Part shown: positions 49,904-59,122 of the stretch, in pieces
Layout of the letters: every line of letters starts with the position of its first letter
How positions within the stretch are numbered: the stretch's first letter is position 1
Source of the DNA: Aurantiochytrium sp. KH105
Taxonomy: Eukaryota > Sar > Bigyra > Thraustochytrida > Thraustochytriidae
NCBI GenBank assembly: GCA_003116975.1
Contig: BGKB01000106.1
Coordinates: forward strand, 124,001 to 188,000
DNA length: 64,000 nt
Direction: 5' to 3'
Position numbers and translations under genes: made by a program
Notes under the pieces: model-generated
Databases searched by the model: none
Seen by the model: only the letters and a program-made list of their open reading frames with translations
Told to the model about the DNA's origin: nothing

Positions 49904-50431
49904 TCATGCCTCCCAATAAAACATGGAGGAGGTGTACAGGATGGTCTCAATAAGAGGCAGGTAGTACCAGTCCGGGCAGTCGTTCCAGCTGAAGATGAAC
50001 ATGCCCCAAACTGTTAGGATGGCGCCGAGGTATTGTGGGTGAGAAAAGTGGCTGTAGGGAAACTTGGTGCACCAGGGAATGTTGCGACCAAAGCACGAGC
50101 CGTAGCAGACGCCGTCGATGCCGATCCGGTACCAAACCATGGCGTTGAGAATTTGACCAAAAATAAGAATCGGGGCGCCAATAAGAAACTGCGTCCAGCT
50201 GAGCGAGGGCAGCGTGGTGCCGTAGTGCGTGTAATACCATGTGCTAAAGACGTACATTTGCACGAGCTTGAAGGCGCGCACAAAGTTAAAGATCATCTCG
50301 GGCTCCTTTTGCTTCATGCCCACCATCTGCGCAGCCTTGGCCACGGTCTGTGGCTTCTTCCAAACGACGCCGTACGCGAGTCGCTCCATCGAGAGGAGCA
50401 CAGCAAAGCTCGCGTAGTCCATGGTGGCCAT
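49904..50431 (-). CDS. Phospholipid N-methyltransferase, PEMT family
   Basis: This 175-residue integral membrane enzyme uses S-adenosylmethionine to methylate phosphatidylethanolamine derivatives towards phosphatidylcholine, normally in the ER. Hydrophobic helices lie at about 35-60, 70-95, 120-145 and 150-170. The diagnostic loop is IPWCTKFPYSHFSHPQYLGAILTVWG (about 113-138), matching the family's FPxS-x-x-x-HPQY-x-G; YLPLIETILY follows with the Glu (here IET) of the SAM-binding end. The length matches short single-domain PEMT/Opi3 proteins. Start is ATG 50431 (MATMDYAS), with ATG 50422 an alternative. Confidence 0.9.
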   Translation of the reverse strand: MATMDYASFAVLLSMERLAYGVVWKKPQTVAKAAQMVGMKQKEPEMIFNFVRAFKLVQMYVFSTWYYTHYGTTLPSLSWTQFLIGAPILIFGQILNAMVWYRIGIDGVCYGSCFGRNIPWCTKFPYSHFSHPQYLGAILTVWGMFIFSWNDCPDWYYLPLIETILYTSSMFYWEA

Positions 50432-51103
50432 TCTCGTTTCTCCCTCTAAGCGTCCTCTTGCTCTTGTCTGTCTACGTGCTCGAGTGCGCTGCACTGCACT
50501 GTGTCCACTTTGCCTGTCCCTGTTCTTCCGCTACCGCCGATCGATCGCTCGAGCGGCTTCCAGGTCCTCGTCACAACGGGCCTCGGGCTCCGCGCCGCTC
50601 GCTCTGTGCTGCCTCGAGAAGCTGGCGACCTCGCGCGGCTGGGCGTGACGCGACGACCCTCGGCAATGTGGATCGTTTGCTGCTTTGCCTCTTTGTCTCA
50701 AGCCGCAATCGATTGGGCGATCGAGCGATCGTCGTTTGTTGTCTGCTTCGCTTGTTTGTTTGGACTCTGCATCGTGGATTCCGTGCTTGCCGCGCCTGGG
50801 TGCGGACGTGCGGGCTACCCCCTTGGGCGGCGGCCCCTCTGCGGCGCCAGAGGGGCGAGCCCCGTGGCGGCGCGAGGGGGGTGGGGGGCACGCAGGGCGC
50901 GCCGGCCGGAGACCTGCATGAGCGCCCTCTTCTTGAGCGCACCGCCGCGTATCGCCGCGCATCCCGCGCATTCATTTATCCAAATCATTCATTACTTGGC
51001 AGCGGACGCCGCCGCCGCCGCCGCACGTCTCGATCGAGGTCGCGGCAGGAGCGGAGGCCTTGCCGGCGCAGGGAAGCGGCGCCGGCACCCGGGATGCGCT
51101 TGA

Positions 51104-51136
51104 GCCGAGCGAATCTTGGCGAAAGATTCGCTCGGC
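51104..51136. repeat. Perfect 14-bp inverted repeat, 5-nt spacer
   Basis: GCCGAGCGAATCTT (51104-51117) and AAGATTCGCTCGGC (51123-51136) are exact reverse complements around GGCGA. It lies in a gene-free region, about 670 bases upstream of the PEMT start and 1.66 kb upstream of the LRR-GT49 start. It could be a dyad regulatory site or a hairpin in a transcript. Confidence 0.85.
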
Positions 51137-52298
51137 CCAGGTGTGCGTTACGCTGCTTCCGACAGGACAGGCTGACTGTAGTAAGCTGCAGCTGCTGCAT
51201 TTCCAGAGTCCGAACCCGGATGGTCGCCGTTGCAGTGGCAGGCGAGACCTCGCTTGGACTCCAGGCCTCGGTCGCGGCGCGCAAAATCTTGCGACGGAGA
51301 CGAGACCGCCGGCCGCGGAGGATGGCGCCGCGATGCGACGCTGGTCGGTGCGCCCAGGGCGGCAAGAATGATGGGAGAGCGCAGATGCCAGTGTGCCCTG
51401 CTCGCCGCTAGGACACGCGTAGGCGCTTCTTCCGGGTCCATCTAGCGAAACAAGAAGATCGTCGCGTGTCGCGTCGATCCCCAGGTAAGTAAGATAGATG
51501 CGCTCTCCGGCTGAATGGCGGCTGGACGGGCCGGTCGGTAGCAAACGGACAGGACCTCAGCTACTCGTAGCGCAGCGAGGCAGGAGAAGTTGCGCTTTCG
51601 TTGTCAATGGTAGTAGTGGTCGCGTGACCTGGATCGCTTCTTTGGCGCGACGAGGCCGAGGACGAGAAGCTTTCTTTGATGAGTTGGTTAGTAGTAAGAG
51701 GGAGAAAAAGAGGGCCAGGGTTTACCGGTCAGCTGAGGCCTAGATGCGATCGCAGCGGTGAAGGACTGGCAAAGCTGTATAGCTTGCTGCACTGCGTGCG
51801 GGGTGGAGTAGGCCTTGGTGGTGATCGGGACTAGGAGATGAGACAAGAGAGATCGATCGCAACAAGAACGGCATAATTAGGAGTAAAAAATGCAAAGAGC
51901 TCTGCTGCTGACCGGAGAAGGAAGCTTGCGTTCGCAGTCAGTCACCAATTAGACAAGCCTTGGTATCCATCCCGAATGGAGTTGACCTCGCTGATGATGG
52001 AGTCGACTCATAATCATCAAGAGGAAGCAGCAGCTGCAGCAGCATCAGTCAGTTTGCCCGTTTGCTAATCTGCTGCGAGAGAAAAGTGCGTTTTGCCCAC
52101 CTAACCCATCCCTGCCCTGTCGACGCAGCGTGACGGCAGGATTAGGCCTCGCGTAACGCCAAACCTAGCGTGCGTTCAACCAAGATTCGCGTGGCTGTGG
52201 GCCTGCGAGATGCGCTGGCCGCTGCGATCGAGCAGGACACACACTGATCACTAGATACAAAGAGACCTAAATAGCGAGACCCTCGCACAGAAAGGACC

Positions 52299-52306
52299 TA
52301 TAAAAA
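52299..52306 (+). promoter_or_regulatory. TATA-box-like sequence upstream of LRR-GT49 gene
   Basis: TATAAAAA in the sequence CCTATAAAAATGG, the best TATA match in this spacer. The implied 5' UTR of about 460 bases would span the poly-G run. Confidence 0.3.
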
Positions 52307-52640
52307 TGGCTACGAGCTGAGCCGTGCAGTGTAGTATCTGGTACTAGTAGTATGTTAGTACCACGATCTCCCTCTTGCCAGAGAGCCATTACATCCATCC
52401 TCAGCTCGAAGCCTTCGATGAGTTCCCCAGTCGCAAGTCGGGGAAGGTATACAGCTACCCAAGCAGCTGCTGCAGCTGGCTCGCCCAGCAGATGCAGGCA
52501 CACCGCGAATCAAAGGAGCTTGGAGAGCCCGATGGACGCATGGGAACCATGGCCAGTTCCTCCGCACGTGCACACCACCATACCTACGATTTTCACGCCA
52601 GGGCCCACCTCTAAGCAAGTCCTACGTTTCGCCTAGCCAG

Positions 52641-52653
52641 GGGGGGGGGGGGG
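52641..52653 (+). repeat. Homopolymer of 13 G
   Basis: Thirteen consecutive G, about 140 bases before the LRR-GT49 start codon. Such tracts can form quadruplexes and are also prone to length errors in sequencing. Confidence 0.95.
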
Positions 52654-52793
52654 CTTGCGCCTAGCTTCGAGTAATGGGAAGCGAGTGAGACAAGCCAGCG
52701 GCGATGCACAGCAGCACCAAACTGGTTTTTCAGGTCGACGACGATTTTTGATCAGAGTGGCCTGCACCAAAACTCGAGCGCAAGCCAGCCAAG

Positions 52794-55700
52794 ATGGGCA
52801 CAGGCGCGAGCTCGCAGCGCAAGGCGCTTGCAAAGGGAGCGTTGCCCGCCGAGCAAGAACGCAAGGTCCAAGACCTACTGGTCGCGCGGCGCGAGCGCGA
52901 CACCGATGTTCTCTTCTTGGCCGTGGGCTACGCCAGCACCTCGAGCGAGCAGACCAAGCTGAACAAGGGCAAGAGCCTCGTGGTCGTGAACTGCTACCGC
53001 GTCTATCTGTTCAGAGGGTCCTGGACGACAAAGTTTAAAGTCACATGGAGCGTCCCCGTGGTCCATATTGCGAAAATTGCCATCCTTGGCGATAGTGATG
53101 GCGATGGTGCAAAGGGATCCAAAAAGGTAGACGCCTTTCGCGTACGCCTCACACTCATCAATGGCAGCTCGCAAGACCTCCTTGTGAGCGACCCAGAAGG
53201 CTTTGCTCGATCCGTGCAAACGGCGCACGCCATGGCTTCGTATGGCGTGCCTTGGGCCTTTGTCATGCCCCCTCAGCTGGAATCGCCCAGACCCATCATT
53301 CCTGGGGCCATCCCCGTAATTGATGTTCCTCCTTTCCTCGCGCTCTTTCGCATTTACGCCAATATAATTTCTGGAAGCGGCGTCTTGGCGCAACAAGTCC
53401 TCGATGCTGGCGCCACCCCAATTACCACTCCCGACGACGGCCTCGGGCCGATTTCGATGCGCCTGTCTCCCACCGAGCGTCTGGGCGGCGACACAGCATG
53501 GCAGCCCGCTACCGCCGTGGTGATTCAGGCGCTCACCGCTCTATCCCTGGCGGCCACCTATGACGCATCTGTGAAGAAGGTGAGCCTGAACGGTCTTGAC
53601 GATGCGCTGCTGAAGCAGAACCCAGACTTTAGACTTGCCATTTGGGAGCTCCTGCGCTGGAATGTTGGTATCGAAGCGCTCGAGCTTTGCCAAATAGAAT
53701 GCGAACCCGCATTCTGGTCAGTTCTCTCGCAGGCTCTCCTCGCAAACCCACGGCCGAGCATGGGTGTGCATTTCATGCTCGATCGCTGCAACGTCGACTC
53801 GAGCTCCGGCCTTGCACTTGCCATGCAACGCGCATATTACTTTGCCTCCCCGCTTTCGCTGCGTGTGCACCAGTTTCTAAAGGCAGGCCAGGAGAATGTG
53901 GACCCAAATGGCGAGGGAGCAAGCTGGATCTTTGAGATTTTCAACGGTGACTATCTTCCCTCACTCGACGCCACGCGTCCGCTACCGCTTCCATATCTGG
54001 GCATGTTGCAAGAATTGGATCTTACGGGGACTCTCATTCCCGTCGCTAGCTTCGAAGCCGCCAACGCCTCCCTCTCGGGCTGTGCGTCGCTGCGCAAGCT
54101 CGTCCTTGCTGGATCCCTTCAGGAACTCGCCTCGCAGGGCCTCGTGGAAGACCTTCTCAAGGCGCTCCCCGCCAGTCCTCTTGCAACCCTTGACCTGAGC
54201 GACAACAGCAATCTTTTTGCGGTCCCCGGCTCTCGTTTTGTTGATGCTCTTGCCGACTTTGTCTACAACCGCCTCGGCTCGCTGGTCAGTATCGTGTTGA
54301 CGTCAACCAACATTAGCGGCAATGAGCTCCTCGCCCTCTGCAAGGTGCTCTGCGACGACGACCAAGATGCGCTTGCTCTGCGCCGCAAAAAATTCGCAGC
54401 CACGCGCCGTCTGGTTCCTGCCGTGCAGTGGACGCGCGAGCTCATTGCGCAAGCAGCCATCACGCTTTGCGTCGGCTCCAACGAGTCATTGACCAATATT
54501 CTTGAAGCAGAATCAATGCCAAAGCTTCCCATTGGATTTTCGCTCGTTGCGAACAACCTGACCTGGAGTCGACTCGCGCAAAAGTCCATCCTCCAGTCGT
54601 TGCACACTACCGAGAGCGCGACTTTGGACTTCTCCCTCGATGAGGCCAATGCGCAATTCGACCTTCACGTCGTTGCAACGGACTATTCGCATTTGCAGGC
54701 ATTTCCGCACATGGACCCACTTCTCTACCGGGGCGGCGTTTACGCTGCTCAGGCCACTGGCCAACCCTCTGCTGCCCTCCCAGGGGGAATGAGCATCTTT
54801 GCGCTCGCCAGCAACATTGTCGACAGAATTCCGTACTCTATTATCCAGCAAATTGACGTTTGGTCCAGGACTGACATCGAGACGCAAGTCTTGGACAGCG
54901 AGCCAGAGCGTGAGCTCTGCCAACTCGTTGGAGATACGGCTCTATCCTGCGAACACCTATGGAAATTGAGTTTGCGTAACTGGCGTCTAGGACCCATGGC
55001 CTCTGCATTCTTTGAGGAGGGTATCGCACTTAACAAGACACTTCTCTCCCTCGACATTACAGGCAACTACATTGGAGACCGGGGCGCCGAGGCCCTCGGC
55101 CGAGCGCTACGCACCAATCGCACGCTCGTGTCGCTGCACATGGATGACAACCACGTCGGCCTCGATGGCTGGAAGGCCATCCGAGGGGCGCTCTATGGCA
55201 ATCGTAAGATCGCGGAGTTCACGTATCCAGCAAAGGACGTAGCCCGGCGCAACGAACGGCTCAATCAGCAAATTGCTCTTGGCGACGAGATTTACAAGGT
55301 CGGCAAGCTCGATATCAAGAGAACCTATAATTCCTATTCCTTGAAACCGCGAAGCGTCGAGGTCATCAAGTATGGCAAGAAGCTCCGCCGCCATGCTATT
55401 GCGCACGCCCAAAAGATTCAAGATACTCTGGCCCAAATTCTTGCCGCTGTGGCCGACAACGCCAATGGGTGGGGTGACAAATTCGCTCCAAAGCAAGACA
55501 AGCAGCGTGCCAAGGCCCAGGACCGCATCGTCTCCAAGGTCGCACGAAAGCAAGCCAAGCTTCTTGCCAAGATGACCCGCCTTCTGAGCAAGTCCGCCGT
55601 AAAGGGTCGACGCAATAAGCGAAGCAATCCGTACGTACCCTCGGCGATTGATCCTCTGCGCCGCGGCCCCATCCTCTCCACTGATCCCGTCTACGACTAC

Positions 55701-57728
55701 GATGACTACCTGGGTGAGACGTATCCCAACGATGTGAACAGACTGCTTCCCTATCGTTATCGTGGCAGGCGACGTCGCTATATCAATCGTGCACCCTCCC
55801 ACCACGATGGGCACGTGAATGGTGGCAATGATGGCAGGGACAGCGACAGCGACAGCAGCGATGACCACGATGATCATGTCGACCATGTCAACGATAATGA
55901 TCGCGAAAATGAGGGGGGTCGCTCTACGAGTGAGCAACAGGACTCGGGACGAGACCGCGAAGTCGCAACGGCGGAAACAGCCGCGGCCGCCATTCTCGCG
56001 CTCGGCGCGGCCGCATTTCTTGCCGCAAACCTCGACCAGCTGCAAGCCCAGGCAGCGATGCTTGACCCTTCTGTGCAGGCGCAAATGAACGAGCTCATTG
56101 ATGAGGGTCGAGAAACTACCGAGCTGTTGAATGAAAATACTGCCCTGTGGGGCCCCGGAGCTGCCGAGGCGACGGCCGACGCCCTTGATGATGCTGTCGA
56201 TTCACCGGATATGAGTGGACTCGACCTCGATGGAGATGCCGGAGCGGATAATGACGATGACAACGATGATGATGATGACATGGACGATGTCGAAATGTAC
56301 GCTGGGGCTGGGCCGGATCAACGGGATGGTGACTTCCGTGCACCTCCGCGCGCCCCTCGCGTGCTGAGCGGATCACAAGGCCCCATCTTGTATGCAGCGG
56401 CCCGGGGTACAGTCGAATATGCTGTGCAAGGGTCCGATTGCTCGGCCGAGAGAGATCTCGAGCGATTGCGCACCGAGTTCACAGACTGGTTTGCTGAGCA
56501 GGAGCGTCTCTTTGCTCAGGTCGACGCGGACCTCAAGCAGGCATCAGCGCGTGCAAAGGTCGAAGCTTTTTTGAGCCTTGGGCAGTTCTGGAAGACTCCC
56601 TCTTCGTACTCGTCACAAATCTTGTGGACGCCTTCGAGTGAGCAAAGACAGAGTGACCAACGCGACTGGTGTGTGCTTTGCACGCAATTGAGCGCAGACC
56701 GTTGGCCGCGTTTCGAGCGGCTTGCGCGATCTTGGAACGGAGCTCTCAGCGCCGCCGTTTACCTTCCCGACGACAACGACGAGACTGCCATTCCCGTCGC
56801 CGCACGTTTGCGGGCGAGCTGCGCAGCACTCGTCAAGGCACAACCGCGCCTTCGTCTCCACGTGGTCCTTGTCACGCCATCAACCCTTCAAACGTGGTAT
56901 CCCATCAACATGCTGCGCAATGCAGCCCTCATTGGAGCGCGCTCCACGTTTGGGCCTGTTGCCACGCATGTTTTTCTGCTTGATGTCGACTTTATGGTGG
57001 ACCACATGCTTGCGGATCGCCTTCGCGACGACGAGGATCTCCGCACCCATGTGCGCGAGGCACGAAACACGGCCTTTGTCGTTCCGGCGTTTGAGAACGT
57101 CCAGGAAGAACTTCATAAGGGTCCGTTTGCGTGCTTGGACACGAGAGACGTGCGCGCAAGTTTTGCCAATGGACGTACAGCTGGGTTTCACGTGGAGAAC
57201 TTTCCTAAGGGACATGCGCCGACGAACTTTGTTCGCTGGGCCGACGCACAAGAGCACCACTTGCGCATGTCATACGCGGTGAGTTACGAGGATTGCTTTG
57301 AGCCATATGTCATTGTTCGCGTGGAAGACGTTCCCCTTTACGACGAGCGTTTTACTGGCTATGGCATGAACAAGATCAGCCACTTGTTTTCGCTGTCGCG
57401 ACGTGTATCCAGGTTTCGAGTGCTCTTTGACCATTGCGTTGTGGCCGATCCTCACCCGCGCAGCGACGAGTGGGCACGAACATCCTCGACAAGCGATCGT
57501 TTGGCTTATCTCAAGGCACTCTACATTAGTTTCAAGCGCACTGGAGGTCGCAAGATTGTCGTCTCGGCCACCACAACCACCGCCATGGCTCGCTTGGACG
57601 CTGAGCAGCGTAAAAAGACCTGCACCCCTGAAGACTATCCGGAGAATCTGCTGCGTACGGGTCACGAGGCGAGCGACATGCAATCTACCAATGACGCCCC
57701 GTCATGGGTCGCGATGGATCTCAAGTAG
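52794..57728 (+). CDS. PH-like/LRR protein fused to a LARGE-type GT49 domain
   Basis: This is one uninterrupted 1644-codon frame. MGTGASS is a good N-myristoylation signal. Residues about 20-155 look PH-like (RRERDTDVLFLAVGYAS, SLVVVNCYRVYLFRG, DAFRVRLTLINGSSQDLLVSD), and about 280-810 hold leucine-rich repeats of the RNase-inhibitor/CARMIL type (LQELDLTGTLIP, LATLDLSDNSNLF, LLSLDITGNYIGDRGAEALGRAL). Lys-rich coils, a His/Asp-rich acidic linker and an alanine-rich hydrophobic stretch (about 1061-1080) follow. From about 1290 a GT49 domain is clear: YPINMLRNAALIGARSTFG, the DxD in FLLDVDFMVD (Asp1397, Asp1399), FEPYVIVRVEDVPLYDERFTGYGMNKISHLFSL. LARGE/B4GAT1 GT49 domains add glucuronic acid in the Golgi lumen. 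With the 1061-1080 helix as a membrane anchor the LRRs would be cytosolic and the GT49 lumenal. Confidence 0.85.
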   Translation: MGTGASSQRKALAKGALPAEQERKVQDLLVARRERDTDVLFLAVGYASTSSEQTKLNKGKSLVVVNCYRVYLFRGSWTTKFKVTWSVPVVHIAKIAILGDSDGDGAKGSKKVDAFRVRLTLINGSSQDLLVSDPEGFARSVQTAHAMASYGVPWAFVMPPQLESPRPIIPGAIPVIDVPPFLALFRIYANIISGSGVLAQQVLDAGATPITTPDDGLGPISMRLSPTERLGGDTAWQPATAVVIQALTALSLAATYDASVKKVSLNGLDDALLKQNPDFRLAIWELLRWNVGIEALELCQIECEPAFWSVLSQALLANPRPSMGVHFMLDRCNVDSSSGLALAMQRAYYFASPLSLRVHQFLKAGQENVDPNGEGASWIFEIFNGDYLPSLDATRPLPLPYLGMLQELDLTGTLIPVASFEAANASLSGCASLRKLVLAGSLQELASQGLVEDLLKALPASPLATLDLSDNSNLFAVPGSRFVDALADFVYNRLGSLVSIVLTSTNISGNELLALCKVLCDDDQDALALRRKKFAATRRLVPAVQWTRELIAQAAITLCVGSNESLTNILEAESMPKLPIGFSLVANNLTWSRLAQKSILQSLHTTESATLDFSLDEANAQFDLHVVATDYSHLQAFPHMDPLLYRGGVYAAQATGQPSAALPGGMSIFALASNIVDRIPYSIIQQIDVWSRTDIETQVLDSEPERELCQLVGDTALSCEHLWKLSLRNWRLGPMASAFFEEGIALNKTLLSLDITGNYIGDRGAEALGRALRTNRTLVSLHMDDNHVGLDGWKAIRGALYGNRKIAEFTYPAKDVARRNERLNQQIALGDEIYKVGKLDIKRTYNSYSLKPRSVEVIKYGKKLRRHAIAHAQKIQDTLAQILAAVADNANGWGDKFAPKQDKQRAKAQDRIVSKVARKQAKLLAKMTRLLSKSAVKGRRNKRSNPYVPSAIDPLRRGPILSTDPVYDYDDYLGETYPNDVNRLLPYRYRGRRRRYINRAPSHHDGHVNGGNDGRDSDSDSSDDHDDHVDHVNDNDRENEGGRSTSEQQDSGRDREVATAETAAAAILALGAAAFLAANLDQLQAQAAMLDPSVQAQMNELIDEGRETTELLNENTALWGPGAAEATADALDDAVDSPDMSGLDLDGDAGADNDDDNDDDDDMDDVEMYAGAGPDQRDGDFRAPPRAPRVLSGSQGPILYAAARGTVEYAVQGSDCSAERDLERLRTEFTDWFAEQERLFAQVDADLKQASARAKVEAFLSLGQFWKTPSSYSSQILWTPSSEQRQSDQRDWCVLCTQLSADRWPRFERLARSWNGALSAAVYLPDDNDETAIPVAARLRASCAALVKAQPRLRLHVVLVTPSTLQTWYPINMLRNAALIGARSTFGPVATHVFLLDVDFMVDHMLADRLRDDEDLRTHVREARNTAFVVPAFENVQEELHKGPFACLDTRDVRASFANGRTAGFHVENFPKGHAPTNFVRWADAQEHHLRMSYAVSYEDCFEPYVIVRVEDVPLYDERFTGYGMNKISHLFSLSRRVSRFRVLFDHCVVADPHPRSDEWARTSSTSDRLAYLKALYISFKRTGGRKIVVSATTTTAMARLDAEQRKKTCTPEDYPENLLRTGHEASDMQSTNDAPSWVAMDLK

Positions 57729-58039
57729 AAGTTTGATGATAGCTAGGAAGAGAAGAGAGAGAAAAGAGACTGAGTTTGGTTTTCTTTCGCTCGAAGGCCT
57801 GCGACCCCTACATTCTTGAGTTGGCCACAAGAAGACTCAATCGAAAGATTCGCAGCTCCCATTGTGTTCTTCTCCTTTCTTTTCTTTTCTTTTCTTTTTT
57901 CCAAAGCTTTGAAAAAACAAAAAGAAGAAGAAAAAAAACGGATCAATTCCCTTGGGCGTGCTTGCTGTGAGCAGCTTGACGTGCTATTGCTGTGAGCAGC
58001 GAGTGGATCGTAGATTGCAAAGTAGTCGCACGACACACA
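57729..58039. other. Spacer between LRR-GT49 and ankyrin genes
   Basis: A 311-base spacer with a TTTTC pentanucleotide tract at about 57875-57897 followed by an A-rich stretch. Probably the 3' UTR of the first gene and promoter of the second. Confidence 0.5.
57875..57897. repeat. (TTTTC)n pentanucleotide tract
   Basis: Four copies of a 5-bp TTTTC unit in the spacer between two tandem genes. Confidence 0.8.
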
Positions 58040-58813
58040 ATGGACCAGCTCGTGTACCATGCTGTTGCCACGGGCAACCTCGGGCAGGTCCTGGAGCTCG
58101 TAGCGGAGAAAAACTCGTGGAGTTGGACGCCCCGTCACGAAAAGGTCGAAACACAACGCTTGGGCGATGTTGTAGACCTTGGTAAAGGTCATGGTCCCAA
58201 TGAGACGACCTTACTGCACGTATGCAGCGCCAAAAGCCACGTCCGTACCGCCAAGGTTCTGCTTGATATGCTCGCGGGAAGCACAGACGCCGCTACGCGA
58301 CGACGCATTGTCAATAAGCGAGAATGCAGCAAGATTGGTGGGTATACGCCACTTCATTTGGCTTGCCTCAGCAAGTGCACGACCGCCGCAGACATGGCGG
58401 AGCTCTTGATACAGTATGGTGCCGATCCTGACGTAAAGGACGCCAATTGCTCCTTTACGGCACTCCATCTTGCCGTGCGCTCACATGCCTTTGAGGTTGC
58501 TCGAGTGCTTGTGCGTGCTGGCGCCGACTTGTTAGCGCGTGACAAGTTTGGCAACAACCCAGCTTTTTGGCTCAAAGAACTTTACCCCGACGCTACCAGT
58601 TCAATGCGAGACTTGCTTGGTCCGCCGAAATCAGCAAGCATCGAGGAAAAGTTCTTCGCCTTACACCGGGATCGAACGGCACGAGGACTCCCGACAAACA
58701 CTCTACCAGCAGCAAATCCGATGGCTGCACCGCGGTACAAAGCCTTTGTCAAGGCCAAGGGAAAAGGAGGAAAAGCCGGAAGCAAAAAGAAAAAGACGAA
58801 GAAAAAGAAATAA
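58040..58813 (+). CDS. Ankyrin-repeat protein with poly-Lys tail
   Basis: This is a 257-residue soluble protein. It begins with an ankyrin-like helix pair (MDQLVYHAVATGNLGQVLELVAE). Repeats follow at about 53-80 (ETTLLHVCSAKSHVRTAKVLLDML), 96-135 (GGYTPLHLACLSKCTTAADMAELLIQYGADPDVKD) and 136-170 (CSFTALHLAVRSHAFEVARVLVRAGADLLARD), with a partial one after that (KFGNNPAFWL). The tail KGKGGKAGSKKKKTKKKK is strongly basic and could act as a nuclear localisation or RNA-binding segment. The frame is open upstream to a GTG at 57992, but 58040 is the first ATG. The partner is unknown. Confidence 0.88.
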   Translation: MDQLVYHAVATGNLGQVLELVAEKNSWSWTPRHEKVETQRLGDVVDLGKGHGPNETTLLHVCSAKSHVRTAKVLLDMLAGSTDAATRRRIVNKRECSKIGGYTPLHLACLSKCTTAADMAELLIQYGADPDVKDANCSFTALHLAVRSHAFEVARVLVRAGADLLARDKFGNNPAFWLKELYPDATSSMRDLLGPPKSASIEEKFFALHRDRTARGLPTNTLPAANPMAAPRYKAFVKAKGKGGKAGSKKKKTKKKK

Positions 58814-59122
58814 GATTCGTTGCGTGACACGGCTCTTGCATTTTGATATAGATAAGCACCGATTCGATATGTCTTTATAAGTACACGCGGCGCCCTCATG
58901 TCAAATTTGCATCGATTCAAGCCCTGACAGCATGGATGTCAGTCCGTCAGCGCCGTCGCCCTCGTACGCTGGGGGGAGCAATTGACTTTCGCGAGATTCA
59001 GATGGGCGCCAAGCAGCACTTTGCCAGCTTGAAACATTTTCCTCTACCAGCACGGAAGCAAGCAAGCAAGCAAGCAAGTACAACCTCACATGGTCGTTCT
59101 CTTGCCATGGTGAGCGTTTTGC
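58814..59122. other. Convergent spacer between ankyrin and MCU genes
   Basis: A 309-base spacer containing an AAGC repeat at 59055-59079. No gene. Confidence 0.5.
59055..59079. repeat. (AAGC)n tetranucleotide microsatellite
   Basis: Six copies of AAGC in the 3' spacer of the MCU-like gene; similar AAGC runs occur near 175-235, 17935 and 41845. Confidence 0.9.

Larger units (their letters stand above)
50432..52793. other. 2.4-kb divergent spacer with hairpin, TATA-like box and G run
   Basis: No gene was recognised between PEMT (-) and the LRR-GT49 gene (+). Notable items are a CCG run at about 51007-51024, the perfect 14-bp hairpin at 51104-51136, a TATAAAAA at 52299-52306, about 490 bases before the LRR-GT49 ATG, and 13 consecutive G at 52641-52653. 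ORFs crossing it are low-complexity Arg/Pro/Ala translations. Confidence 0.55.

Noticed and set aside
52267-52503. 78-codon minus-strand ORF
   Set aside because: It has no domain, no matching promoter features, and overlaps another ORF on the opposite strand of equal quality.
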